From: Bacteriovorax stolpii
Lineage (GTDB): Bacteria > Bdellovibrionota > Bacteriovoracia > Bacteriovoracales > Bacteriovoracaceae
Assembly: GCA_945883845.1 (NCBI GenBank)
Contig: CAMCYI010000030.1
Coordinates: 1-36,427 of the forward strand
Length of the DNA stretch: 36,427 nucleotides
Reading direction: 5' to 3'
Below, piece by piece: positions 8,287 to 16,847 of this stretch; the stretch's first letter is position 1, and every line of letters starts with the position of its first letter. Both the position numbers and the translations under genes were made by a program. The notes beneath the pieces are model-generated. The model was given only the letters and a program-made list of their open reading frames with translations, had not been told where the DNA came from and did no database searches.

Positions 8287-9900
8287 ATGAAAACATTTTT
8301 AAAAACAGCGCTTGTTCTTATGTCGTTGCCTGCACTGGCAGAGACTGTCGCCCTGACTTCAATGTCGGGCTCGATGAATTCCGTCAACGTATCTGAAGTA
8401 AAAACTCGTGGAGCTTACATCCAGGAAGTCAGCTTCAACATTAACTCGATCGAAACTTCTGCAAATTTCGCTCACCCACAATTTACTGTCGTGAGCGCGA
8501 AAAATATTTCCTTCTCGCAAAACGTTGGTTCTCCAAGCCTTCCATTCAAAGCATTGGTTGTTGCCGGTAAACCTTCTGACCTCGACATCGTCGTTGATGC
8601 CGGTCAGGCAGTTGAGCTCGATATGATCACTTCTCCTTCTCAGCCGGAAGATTGCCGTTGCGAAGTTCAGAAAGCTAAGAAATGGGCGTTCAATGAGAAA
8701 GCTCAGGTCATGACAAAAGTTGAATACCTAGGAAAATACCGAGGTCAGGATCTTTCTCGTGTAACTTTCACTGCTGCTCAGACTGATTTTGTAACAGGTA
8801 TCACAAGCTTTTATCCAAATCTCAAAGCTTCTGTAACTTCGAATGCATCTCTCGCAGATGTCTTCGCTGCTGAAGTTGAATCAGATGTTGATTATTTGAT
8901 CGTTTCTCCATCTTCTCTTCTTGGTGGTCTTACAGATCTCGTGAATAAGAAAGAAAGCGAAGGCCTTAAAGTAAAAACAGTAAAACTAGAAGACATTGGC
9001 AACGATGTAGCGAAACTTACTGCTTTCTTCAAAGCTGAATTCGCTAAGAACCCTTACAAGTACGCGTTGATTGTTGGTAACGATACTCTCGTTGTTAACC
9101 ACAAAGTTGATACTTCAGGTTCATCTTCAACACCTTCTGATTATCCTTACTTCCTCATGGACGCTGGCGACATGATCCCTGATGTCCATTACGGACGTGT
9201 TGTTGCTGCTACAACTGAAGAAGTTGCACGCCAGGTGAAAAAATGGATCGGCTACGCTGACCACTCTTCTCCGGCTGCTCAGTACCTTAAAATGGTCGGT
9301 ATCGCTTCTAACGAAGGAAATGCTCCGTCAGATGAAGAATACGTTACTGGCATCGAAGCTGACATGAAAGCTGGATACTCGACAACGACAACTCACTTTG
9401 CTCAGAACTCTGCAACTTCTCGTCCTGAGAATATTAACAAAGCTCTCGGCGATGGTGCTTCATTCCTCGTTTACCTTGGACATGGTTCAGGGACAAGCTG
9501 GGGTTCAACAGGTGTTTCTTATAACAACGCTAGCATCAAGCAACTGACGAACTCAAAAGTTCTCCAGCCGATCATCGTTGATGTCGCTTGTATGAACGGT
9601 GTTCTCCGTAAAGGTTACTTTGGAGAAACATGGTTGAACGCTACAAATGCTCAAGGCGAAAGCATTGGAGCATCAATGTACTACGGTGGTTCAGTAAACA
9701 TTTCTTGGCACCCACCTGCAATCATGGCGAGAGGAATGGTTAAGAAAGCGATCTCTCTTGGTCTCGGCAAAGTTGGTGATGTACTCCTCGCAGGTCAGGT
9801 ATACCTCCTCGAGAACTACACTGGAAAAGAAGAAGTTAAAGATAACTTCGAATGGTACCACCTCTTCGGTGAGCCAAGCTCTCCTTTCCACTTTAAATAA
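8287..9900 (+). CDS. Secreted gingipain-type cysteine protease (peptidase family C25)
   Basis: 537 residues with signal peptide MKTFLKTALVLMSLPALAE and a good AAGGAGA ribosome-binding site. Residues of about 20-190 form a beta-rich propeptide-like region containing VGSPSLPFKALVVAG, typical of gingipain propeptides. The C25 catalytic domain follows (VDYLIVSPSSL from about 202), with YLGHGSGTSWG carrying the catalytic His399 and IIVDVACMNG carrying the nucleophile Cys435. It lacks the adhesin and type IX secretion sorting domains found in Bacteroidota gingipains, ending right after the catalytic domain with GEPSSPFHFK. An extracellular or periplasmic endopeptidase role is expected. It is monocistronic, with a strong terminator after the stop. 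Confidence 0.88.
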   Translation: MKTFLKTALVLMSLPALAETVALTSMSGSMNSVNVSEVKTRGAYIQEVSFNINSIETSANFAHPQFTVVSAKNISFSQNVGSPSLPFKALVVAGKPSDLDIVVDAGQAVELDMITSPSQPEDCRCEVQKAKKWAFNEKAQVMTKVEYLGKYRGQDLSRVTFTAAQTDFVTGITSFYPNLKASVTSNASLADVFAAEVESDVDYLIVSPSSLLGGLTDLVNKKESEGLKVKTVKLEDIGNDVAKLTAFFKAEFAKNPYKYALIVGNDTLVVNHKVDTSGSSSTPSDYPYFLMDAGDMIPDVHYGRVVAATTEEVARQVKKWIGYADHSSPAAQYLKMVGIASNEGNAPSDEEYVTGIEADMKAGYSTTTTHFAQNSATSRPENINKALGDGASFLVYLGHGSGTSWGSTGVSYNNASIKQLTNSKVLQPIIVDVACMNGVLRKGYFGETWLNATNAQGESIGASMYYGGSVNISWHPPAIMARGMVKKAISLGLGKVGDVLLAGQVYLLENYTGKEEVKDNFEWYHLFGEPSSPFHFK

Positions 9901-9917
9901 ATCCGATTATCCTTGGA

Positions 9918-9946
9918 GGGCCCAGATTTTCTGGGCCCTTTTTTTT
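9918..9946 (+). terminator. Strong intrinsic terminator after the C25 protease gene
   Basis: Stem GGGCCCAG (9918-9925) pairs perfectly with CTGGGCCC (9931-9938) around an ATTTT loop, followed by eight T residues (9939-9946). The T-tract runs directly into the GGGGAGGA ribosome-binding site of the next gene, so any transcript entering that gene from upstream must pass this hairpin. Confidence 0.92.
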
Positions 9947-9957
9947 GGGGAGGATCT

Positions 9958-10959
9958 TTGCTTCTTCTTACGACTCCGGATTATTTACCTAAGTTGGGAG
10001 GCCTCACAAGTCACACTCTCAATGTTGAAAAGGTCCTGAAGGAGCTCGGAGTAGAATACGAACTCTTCCAATGGAACAGTTACCTTGACATCATCCGTTA
10101 CCCTAAGACAAAACTCGCAAAATTCGATTACATCCTGAACATTCACTCTGGCTTCAATATGTTCATGCCTTCAAACGACGCAAAAGTTATCAACTTCGTG
10201 AATGGTGCTGAGATGCTTTTTTATTCTCCGAGCCCGATGAAAAAATTTGTGAAGGTACTGACCAGGAAATTTGGCCTTCGCAGAATGGCCCATGCATACG
10301 TTAATATTTTTATCTCTGAATTCACTTTCAAGAAAACTTGTTCGAAAGGACTTCGCGGAGATTACTCCCGCGATATCATTTTCCCCATGATGGTGGATAC
10401 CTCTCATCACAAGTTGAACCTGAAAAGCCTGAATGACCCTTTGAAATTCATCTGTGTGGCGAGAGATGTTCCTCATAAGAATTTCGCCGGAGCGATTTAT
10501 TTTTGTGAGTTGCTTCAGGAGATCTCGGGCAGGCCGGTTGAATTCATTACAGTCACAAACAAAAAATTTGAATCGTCTAAGATCGCGATCCGCTCTGTTA
10601 TCAATCCTTCCAATGAACAGAGAGACAAACTGCTCGCAGAAGCTCATATCAATCTTCTTTTCTCGCTGGATCATTCTCATGTTGGATTCTTTGAAGGATT
10701 TGGCCAGATCGTGCAGGAAGCTGGATGCCTGGGAACTCCCAGTCTCGTGCTCAGCACTGGTGGTCTTCCTGAATCAGTTCACGACGAAGATACTGGCTGG
10801 GTACTCAATGATCTCACTGAGACTTCTATCAAAAATTGGTGGAAGGGGATGAATTCAGAGAAATACGAAAAAATCTCCCGTGAATGTTACCAGCACACTA
10901 TTGACTCCCATGACCTGAAAGAGTGGAAGAAGCTTTTTAAAACGGTACTGGGAAAATGA
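9958..10959 (+). CDS. GT4-type glycosyltransferase, TTG start
   Basis: 333 residues from a TTG at 9958 with GGGGAGGA four to seven bases upstream; the frame opens earlier but only through the terminator hairpin, so the upstream start is rejected. The N-terminus LLLTTPDYLPKLGGLTSHT is the classic GT4 opening (Gly-Gly loop after the first strand). The C-terminal Rossmann domain begins around KFICVARDVPHKNFAG and contains the EGFGQIVQEAG motif with the family E-x7-E pattern, then LSTGGLPESVHDEDTGWV. GT-B enzymes of this type add a sugar from a nucleotide donor to a growing lipid-linked glycan at the cytoplasmic membrane face. It overlaps the next glycosyltransferase by four bases. Sugar specificity is unknown. 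Confidence 0.85.
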   Translation: MLLLTTPDYLPKLGGLTSHTLNVEKVLKELGVEYELFQWNSYLDIIRYPKTKLAKFDYILNIHSGFNMFMPSNDAKVINFVNGAEMLFYSPSPMKKFVKVLTRKFGLRRMAHAYVNIFISEFTFKKTCSKGLRGDYSRDIIFPMMVDTSHHKLNLKSLNDPLKFICVARDVPHKNFAGAIYFCELLQEISGRPVEFITVTNKKFESSKIAIRSVINPSNEQRDKLLAEAHINLLFSLDHSHVGFFEGFGQIVQEAGCLGTPSLVLSTGGLPESVHDEDTGWVLNDLTETSIKNWWKGMNSEKYEKISRECYQHTIDSHDLKEWKKLFKTVLGK

Positions 10960-12125
10960 AACAGGTTAAAAAATTAGCCGTAATCTTGAACACCAATCAG
11001 CTCGGAGGAGCTGAAAGAAGTGTGGTTGAGCAATTTCATCTTTTTCAGGATCAGATTCAGTGTACTTTCTTCGTTCCTGACATTAGTGGTAGCCCCAAAG
11101 CTCTCTCTGAATTCATCAAGCAAAAAGGTTTTCAGGATCCGGTTTCCATTCCTTATCCCAAATTCCTGTACAGTTTTTCCAGAAGTGATTGGTATGGCCT
11201 CTTCTTGATTCCATTTCTTATTCCGTATCTGCTCGTGGTTCTTTTTCAATGGAACACACTCTTTAAAGGATTTACTTCTTTTTACGTGAACGGAAGCAAG
11301 GCCAGTTTTCCTGTGTTCTTCTGGCTTACTTTTTTCCGCAAGCACATTCGCATGCAGTGGCATTTCAGGGATTATCCGGCGCCAAATTTTTTTAAGGTCA
11401 TCAACAAGTGCCTCTCCGTTGCGGGTCTTGATCGGGGTATCATAGATTTTCATATCATTGCGAATTCCCGAAGCGTGGAGGATGCACTAAAAAAAATATT
11501 TCCATTATACCCGGTAGATTACGTTTACAACCTTGCGGGAGAACTGCCCTTGAGATCCGGGGATCGTCCCATCAGAACGATCGGCGTGGTGTCGATGATT
11601 GCACCCTGGAAGGGGATACATAATGTACTTTTGATGGCAGGAATCTATGCAGAAGAGTTGTCGGAACTTGGCATCGAGAGAATATGTTTTTTCGGTGAGA
11701 ATATTTATCAGACAAACGGACCTCATAAGAAATATAGCGATGAGTTGCAGTCCCTGATTAATAAATTCAACATCGAGAACATTGAATGGAGAGGTGTCAA
11801 AAAACCTGAGAGTATTTTTTCCGAGATTGATTTACTCATCCATCCTTCTGTATCACCTGAACCATTTGGTCGCGTTATACTCGAAGCATTCAGTGCAGGT
11901 GTTCCAGTCATCTCGACAGGAATGGGAGGCGCAAAAGAATTAGTGAGTGAAGGTCGTGCACTAATCTGTCATGCAAACCATCCTAAAGATCTGATAACAA
12001 AAATAGAAAAAATCGTTCGTGATCATCAGTCCACATCCCATAGGGATAAAATTGCCTACCAGTTTTCCGCCGAACTAAAATCCATTACAAAGTCGCAAAT
12101 AGCTAAGTTCATAAGACAAAGCTAA
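10956..12125 (+). CDS. GT4-type glycosyltransferase
   Basis: 389 residues, starting on the ATGA overlap with the previous glycosyltransferase gene, so both are made from one transcript. The N-terminal domain opens with LAVILNTNQLGGAERSVVEQ, and the donor-binding domain has HPSVSPEPFGRVILEAFSAG with the E-x7-E motif, then PVISTGMGGAKELV. A short hydrophobic segment near residues 75-100 (WYGLFLIPFLIPYLLVVLF) suggests membrane association. Role: transfer of one sugar in polysaccharide repeat assembly; donor and acceptor unknown. The stop is followed by 112 bases before the next gene and no terminator was seen. Confidence 0.88.
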   Translation: MKQVKKLAVILNTNQLGGAERSVVEQFHLFQDQIQCTFFVPDISGSPKALSEFIKQKGFQDPVSIPYPKFLYSFSRSDWYGLFLIPFLIPYLLVVLFQWNTLFKGFTSFYVNGSKASFPVFFWLTFFRKHIRMQWHFRDYPAPNFFKVINKCLSVAGLDRGIIDFHIIANSRSVEDALKKIFPLYPVDYVYNLAGELPLRSGDRPIRTIGVVSMIAPWKGIHNVLLMAGIYAEELSELGIERICFFGENIYQTNGPHKKYSDELQSLINKFNIENIEWRGVKKPESIFSEIDLLIHPSVSPEPFGRVILEAFSAGVPVISTGMGGAKELVSEGRALICHANHPKDLITKIEKIVRDHQSTSHRDKIAYQFSAELKSITKSQIAKFIRQS

Positions 12126-12160
12126 AAGTCATCAGTCTCGGTAGGTGAAATTTGCCGTGA

Positions 12161-12188
12161 TTGCCCCCATAACTTCGTATGTTAACAT
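12161..12188 (+). promoter_or_regulatory. Possible sigma-70-like promoter for the co-polymerase operon
   Basis: TTGCCC (12161-12166), a 16-base spacer and TAACAT (12183-12188) precede the gene at 12238 in the only sizeable gap (12126-12237) before that operon. Each hexamer matches four of six consensus bases, so this is a weak assignment. Confidence 0.25.
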
Positions 12189-12237
12189 TTTCTAAAGGAA
12201 TGCCCTATGTCGTCGAACTGACTATAGGAATTATTAA

Positions 12238-13272
12238 ATGAAACCATCGAGTCTAAAAAAATTAACGGAGCAATGTGAGGGAGTAGATTCCTGGCAGCGC
12301 GAGAATTTTTTAGATGATCAGATTACGGTTCATACAATTTCTCGACGTGAAGATCTTTCCTCAGCTAAGCCACTGACAGATGCACAAGTACAGTTTCAGA
12401 TGCGTGCACACGCTCTTGCTCAGGCGGAAAACCAATCGCGCTCAGGTGACAGCAAAAAGCCATGGGCTTATACACAATCTCAAATTCAACAAAAAGTTGA
12501 AAATCAATTTCAACATCAACAAGCTCTTAAAAAAGAAGCTGATCCTGTTCCATTCAAAGTCGTGCACGAAGAGAGAGTTACTCTCAAAGTCGACAAAACA
12601 GAGAACAAGGTCCTGAGCATTGAACCGAGAACTCAGTTATCTGCAGGAGGACCGAGCTACTTTCTTCGCGCCGCTGATAATGCTGCTCTCTACGGGCTCG
12701 GAAGCTCTTTCTACGAAGATATGAAAAGAGGCAAGCGCCACTTCTCATTTGCTAACCTTCACTCAGGGGACGACCAGAAAAAAACAGTTCTTGGAGTGGC
12801 TTCATTTATCCAGCACTTTGAAAGATTGGATATTCTCGTAATTACACCGGGTATGGATAATACATTCTTTGGTCGTTTCAAAACCGGGAATATGAAGCGT
12901 GAAAAAGCCATTACAGCTTCTCCAGCATATAGATACACAACCTACCAACATCAGGGGATTACGTTCCTTGAGTGGGATGAAATTCTTCTGAGATGTTCTT
13001 CCGATGAAAAAGTCAGCGTGGATTCAATGATTCAGGCCCTTGTAGCTGACTACGATATCGTCCTCTATGACCTTCCTGAAGTGAACGAAGGCAAAAAGAA
13101 ATTCGAAGTTCTCATTTCCCTCCTGCAGATCATGCAAAGTGTAAGCCTTGTTGTGAATCTCCAGGAAGATACTTTCAGCGCCGTGAGCGAACTTAAACGT
13201 TACTTCCAGAACTACAAGGTTTCGGTCAAAGGGCTTATCACGAGCCGGCCAAACCACAAGATGGAGCTCTAG
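12238..13272 (+). CDS. Degenerate CpsD/BY-kinase-like P-loop protein (first of a tandem pair)
   Basis: 344 residues. Residues 1 to about 140 are Gln/Lys-rich and probably disordered. From about 165 the order of a tyrosine autokinase or MinD-like ATPase is visible: the Walker A position reads HSGDDQKKT (175-183), keeping only the final Lys-Thr and losing the glycines. Walker A' reads LVITPGMD (200-207) where an Asp-Ala-Asp is usual, and a Walker B-like strand is YDIVLYDLPEV (272-282). The end (VSLVVNLQEDTF then KVSVKGLITSR) matches the last strand of CpsD. No Tyr-rich tail is present. It is probably catalytically inactive or altered and regulates the co-polymerase encoded two genes downstream. 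The start has AGGAA seven bases upstream. Homology is inferred from pattern only. Confidence 0.7.
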   Translation: MKPSSLKKLTEQCEGVDSWQRENFLDDQITVHTISRREDLSSAKPLTDAQVQFQMRAHALAQAENQSRSGDSKKPWAYTQSQIQQKVENQFQHQQALKKEADPVPFKVVHEERVTLKVDKTENKVLSIEPRTQLSAGGPSYFLRAADNAALYGLGSSFYEDMKRGKRHFSFANLHSGDDQKKTVLGVASFIQHFERLDILVITPGMDNTFFGRFKTGNMKREKAITASPAYRYTTYQHQGITFLEWDEILLRCSSDEKVSVDSMIQALVADYDIVLYDLPEVNEGKKKFEVLISLLQIMQSVSLVVNLQEDTFSAVSELKRYFQNYKVSVKGLITSRPNHKMEL

Positions 13273-13274
13273 AA

Positions 13275-14012
13275 ATGTTGTCGGACGCAAATGCACTTCA
13301 GGAAGTACAAGGCCAGGCAAAGAAAAAAGTCGCTCGTCTCAGACCTGTCGATGCGACATCTAAGACCGAATATTATTTTCAGGTGTGTAATTTTGAGGAA
13401 CTCATTCAGATCGGCCAGTCGTTCGTGACAGATTTCAATAATGGCGTTCGCAGTTTTGCCATTTCATCTACTGATTACAAATCTTCTCAACAGCGCCTGA
13501 CTCTTGCTCTGGCGTGCTACTTTGATTCCCTCTACGACATGCGCATCCTGGTTATCAGTGATTCTCTTGGTAACGGCCCGTACAGTGCTCTTGCTAAAAA
13601 TCTGAAACCAGAAAACAGAGTTTTGAGCAACGGTAAGAGAACAGTGAAGGTGAATCGTTTCACGTCTAACATCGAGCTTCTCTCTCTTAATGATTTGATT
13701 GCCAATCACGCTGAAACGGATGGCTTTAAAGAAATGACACATGATTTTCTCGCTAAGTACGATGCGATCTTCTGGGACAATCCAACGTTTAACATTCATA
13801 AAAAAGATTTTAAATTCTATGAAGTGATTCATCACTTCTTTGAATCACTCACCGTTATCGTATCTCAGAGTACAAGTGAGTCTAAGGATGAACGCGAACT
13901 TGTAAGCTATTTTTCAAGCTTCGGCATTGATGTTAAAGGTGTGGAATTCGACTCAGCACAGTTCAAGCCAAAGCGCAAAAGAGTGAAGGACTTAGGGGTA
14001 ATCGTAAAATGA
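13275..14012 (+). CDS. Degenerate CpsD/BY-kinase-like P-loop protein (second of a tandem pair)
   Basis: 245 residues, starting two bases after the previous stop. It aligns by eye with the previous gene's C-terminal domain: ALACYFDSLYDMRILVISDS here against VASFIQHFERLDILVITPGM there, and YDAIFWDNP against YDIVLYDLP. Both end with a strand reading VKG. The Walker A position (SSTDYKSSQQR, 64-74) has lost even the Lys-Ser/Thr pair, so ATP binding is doubtful. There is no Tyr cluster at the basic C-terminus (KPKRKRVKD). Its stop overlaps the chain-length gene by four bases (ATGA). Probably a pseudokinase partner of the same membrane co-polymerase; no enzymatic function can be assigned. Confidence 0.7.
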   Translation: MLSDANALQEVQGQAKKKVARLRPVDATSKTEYYFQVCNFEELIQIGQSFVTDFNNGVRSFAISSTDYKSSQQRLTLALACYFDSLYDMRILVISDSLGNGPYSALAKNLKPENRVLSNGKRTVKVNRFTSNIELLSLNDLIANHAETDGFKEMTHDFLAKYDAIFWDNPTFNIHKKDFKFYEVIHHFFESLTVIVSQSTSESKDERELVSYFSSFGIDVKGVEFDSAQFKPKRKRVKDLGVIVK

Positions 14013-15508
14013 AAAAACTGAATACACTTTTACATGATGTAACTGTGTTTAATTTCATGCTCCTCGGAAAATTGTGTAAGAGATACAGCAAGATATCGAC
14101 CGTTGCTTTCTTTGCATTCTGCGCGTTCACTTTATTCTCATATTTTAGTCAGGTCACGATTCATACAAAAAAAGTTAATTTCAAGGTCGTTGCAGCTGAT
14201 GAAAATACTAATACGAAGAATGTTCTCGAATCGTTAAACTCGATTGCTAACACGCTCATTAACCAGAGCGAACTGACGTCTATCGTTTATAGTTATGAAT
14301 TCACAAATTCTCTCGCCAGTCATCTGGTAGCTCTTTCTCAGTTCAAAGAGATGGATTTCAATAGTCCCACGGACAGGGCATCCCGTTCTCATCTCGATTA
14401 TTTCGGCCATTGCCGTTCGGTTGAATGTAAAACAAACGTCCTCCGTGGCATTCTGCCAGGGCTCTATAAAATTGAAACGGACATGGGCACCGGAAAGTTC
14501 GTCCTGACCGTCATGTCCCGTTCTGATGATGTGACTCTTGAAATCATCTCGCACTTTCAAAAGGTTCTCGTCGAATCACGCCTTGCTGCCAAGGTGAAAG
14601 ACGTTGAAGGCCAGATTCAGCAAGCTCAGGATCTGATCCTGAAAAGCCGTTCTGACATCGAATCCAAAGGTGGGTTTGTTCGTGTTGCTTCTAACGAGTC
14701 CATTGAATCAGAAATTATTCAGCAGAACGACAAGATTAGAGGAATTCTGAATCTCCTGAACAGTCAGGTTGATCAGAACCAGTTCCAGAAAATTCGTCTG
14801 GCACAAAGTGGTGCTGAAGCGAACAAGCACATAGATAGTTCGAACATGATGCGGGCCGAGAATTTTTCCAAGATCTCGAAGCAGGTTGAACTTCTTCGTC
14901 AGAACATTGCTTCAATCAACTCCACCCCGGCCGAAAAACGGTCTCCGATGGACAATAAGATTCTCGAACAGCTCACAAAAGAACTGAAATCATCTGATGC
15001 TGAACTTAGAAAGATGGGATCTCTTAGCCGGACTATCGCTGTTGATGATACTTTCATTAACACTCAAATTACAAACCAGACGACATTCGAATTTGATTAC
15101 CGTGTAACTTCTCAGAAAGTGAAGAAGCTTCAGACGGAATACGAAAGCTCGAAGAAGTATCTCAATTCGCTATACGCTAAACGTGCACAGTTGAACACGG
15201 AGTTTTTGACTCTCAAGCCCGACCTCGAGTACCTCAAGCAAATGGAAGAAAAGCTTGTATCTCTGAAGATGATGAAATCTGCTGTTAAGTCTGATGTCTT
15301 TTTCGATAACTTCAGCAGTGACGTCACTCTGTTTAAGAGGAATCCACTCTGGCAGATTATCGCATTCTCTCTGATCTTAACTTTGTTCTTTTTGTTCTCA
15401 TTGTTGATCATTGTGTACCTGAGAGATGACAGGATCTACGAAGAGATGGAACTCACAAGCTGTTTCAATGACCTTGAAGTCATCGGAAAAACTCCAGACT
15501 TCGACTAG
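14009..15508 (+). CDS. Wzz/CpsC-like polysaccharide co-polymerase (chain-length protein)
   Basis: 499 residues with the topology of polysaccharide co-polymerases. There is a first membrane helix at about 29-48 (ISTVAFFAFCAFTLFSYF), a large periplasmic part, and a second helix at about 448-471 (IIAFSLILTLFFLFSLLIIV). The periplasmic part has long coiled-coil-prone helices (for example KDVEGQIQQAQDLILKSRSD and KVKKLQTEYESSKKYLNSLY). The short cytoplasmic tail ends FNDLEVIGKTPDFD, which resembles the linker (LGxVP) where a fused kinase domain begins in Wzc; here the protein stops, and the two preceding genes supply kinase-like domains separately, as in CpsC/CpsD systems. It would set polymer length and contact export proteins. 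The 3' end overlaps the next, opposite gene by four bases. Confidence 0.82.
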   Translation: MKKLNTLLHDVTVFNFMLLGKLCKRYSKISTVAFFAFCAFTLFSYFSQVTIHTKKVNFKVVAADENTNTKNVLESLNSIANTLINQSELTSIVYSYEFTNSLASHLVALSQFKEMDFNSPTDRASRSHLDYFGHCRSVECKTNVLRGILPGLYKIETDMGTGKFVLTVMSRSDDVTLEIISHFQKVLVESRLAAKVKDVEGQIQQAQDLILKSRSDIESKGGFVRVASNESIESEIIQQNDKIRGILNLLNSQVDQNQFQKIRLAQSGAEANKHIDSSNMMRAENFSKISKQVELLRQNIASINSTPAEKRSPMDNKILEQLTKELKSSDAELRKMGSLSRTIAVDDTFINTQITNQTTFEFDYRVTSQKVKKLQTEYESSKKYLNSLYAKRAQLNTEFLTLKPDLEYLKQMEEKLVSLKMMKSAVKSDVFFDNFSSDVTLFKRNPLWQIIAFSLILTLFFLFSLLIIVYLRDDRIYEEMELTSCFNDLEVIGKTPDFD

Positions 15509-15813
15509 GCCTCTTTACCCTTCAACCATTCTTTTAACTGCATGGTCCCAATAAGGATCAGTGGGTAAGCAAACGTCACAGCGGCGTCCCAGATAGTATC
15601 TGTAAACTTGTGATTCAATGTCCTGATGTCGATGACTTCCTTAATAAGCTCCAGTACCCCGATCACGATAAAAATCTTTTTAAAACTTTGTTTCTTCTCC
15701 CGCATGATGATCGAGATAATCATTCCGACGACGAAGTGCAAAGTCCTGTCGAGCGGGATCAAGCCGAAGATGAGGTAGTTTGAAATTAGAAACTGAACTT
15801 TGGCAGGAAACAT
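15505..15813 (-). CDS. Small membrane protein, possibly VanZ-like
   Basis: 102 residues, start coupled to the radical SAM stop through TGATG. Three membrane segments are likely, around LISNYLIFGLI, LHFVVGMIISIIM and AAVTFAYPLILIGTM. The pattern LDRTLHFVVG, then KEVID, then DTIWDAAV is faintly like VanZ-family membrane proteins, which carry a DKxxHF motif; the match is too weak to name a function. It is the last gene of the leftward PqqD-peptidase-radical SAM operon, so it may anchor, export or give immunity to the product, but this is speculation from position. Confidence 0.68.
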   Translation of the reverse strand: MFPAKVQFLISNYLIFGLIPLDRTLHFVVGMIISIIMREKKQSFKKIFIVIGVLELIKEVIDIRTLNHKFTDTIWDAAVTFAYPLILIGTMQLKEWLKGKEA

Positions 15814-16847
15814 CAGAGAACTTTTTCTTTAAGGATGTCGTGTCTGATTTTTGAGACTTCACACGTCCGGGGATCCTTGCCTGTATAGTTTCCGGTGTTG
15901 ATGTAAGCACTGCCGGAACTTCTCTGGCAGGCAAATCGATCTTCACAGCTAAAGCAGTCTTTGAAGTCGGTATCTTTTATTCCGCGAATGGATTTGAAAA
16001 CCTCTGAATTTTCCCAAATGTGCTGAAAGGTATTTTCCCGGACGTTCCCTGATTTGATCGGCGCTCCGATACAAGGGTACACATCTCCGCTCGCACTCAC
16101 AGCACAGTTAGTGACGGCACACGGACACTGAAGGCCACCCTCTGGATTATCGCCCAGAAAAAGTTCCTTGTGAGGTCCGGTCATGAGTTGAACGTATTGT
16201 TCACGAGTCAGGACGTAATCGTTTGTCTTAGTACCATCTTGCCGGTCAGTTATTTCAAGCGATACCTGAAAGCGAAGATTCCGTTGCTCAGCAAACAAAA
16301 TCATCTCACTGAGTTCATCAACGTTGTCCCGGTGGAGAATGAGATTGATCTCAGGTCTGAATCCGTGAGCGATGAGGAGGTCGATGTTCTTTGTCACTTT
16401 GGTGTATCCGTCAGTCACGTCAGTAAACCGCCCGTACGTCTCGTCTGTGGCGCCATAGAGACTGATCTCAATATCGTTAAGGCCTGCTTTCTTCAGTGTT
16501 GCCGCTTTCTCGTCGGTGAAGAGAAGAGCATTCGTTTTGAGTGTCGTGATGAAGTGATGCTGACGTGCTGTCTTCACGTAGTGTTCGAGATGCGGGCTCA
16601 GAAGTGGCTCTCCGCCGGTGAAACTGATGTTCATCGCCCCTGCTTCTGCGAGCTGGATGATAGCGGATTCAGTTTCTTCCCGCGAGAGCTGCCCGGGAGT
16701 AGTCTTAGGTGCCTGACGGTCAAAATTATAGCAGTGCCTGCACTTTAACGGGCACGCAAGGATGATCTCAAACGTAACGTTAAGAGGAATGAAATTACGG
16801 CGCGCCTTCGCCATGAAAATTTCCTGAAGGGTCTGTTCATTGTCCAT
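15813..16847 (-). CDS. Radical SAM/SPASM peptide-modifying enzyme
   Basis: 344 residues. The SAM-binding cluster motif CPLKCRHCY has Cys32, 36 and 39, and is followed by SFTGGEPLLSPH (GGEP at 78-81). The C-terminal half is a SPASM domain that should bind extra iron-sulfur clusters: Cys241, 243, 248 and 259, then 298, 301, 307 and 329, with GDVYPCIGAPIKSGNV and TDFKDCFSCEDRFACQR. SPASM enzymes modify ribosomal peptides (thioether or C-C links, epimerisation) or mature enzyme subunits. The adjacent PqqD-type protein and peptidase point to a peptide substrate. An internal ATG at 16814 has a better ribosome-binding site (AGGAAA) and would give 333 residues; the longer start overlaps the peptidase stop. 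Confidence 0.9.
   Translation of the reverse strand: MDNEQTLQEIFMAKARRNFIPLNVTFEIILACPLKCRHCYNFDRQAPKTTPGQLSREETESAIIQLAEAGAMNISFTGGEPLLSPHLEHYVKTARQHHFITTLKTNALLFTDEKAATLKKAGLNDIEISLYGATDETYGRFTDVTDGYTKVTKNIDLLIAHGFRPEINLILHRDNVDELSEMILFAEQRNLRFQVSLEITDRQDGTKTNDYVLTREQYVQLMTGPHKELFLGDNPEGGLQCPCAVTNCAVSASGDVYPCIGAPIKSGNVRENTFQHIWENSEVFKSIRGIKDTDFKDCFSCEDRFACQRSSGSAYINTGNYTGKDPRTCEVSKIRHDILKEKVL

Noticed and set aside
9913..9957. Upstream extension of the first glycosyltransferase from a TTG at 9913
   Set aside because: The extra codons run through the terminator hairpin and T-tract and have no ribosome-binding site.
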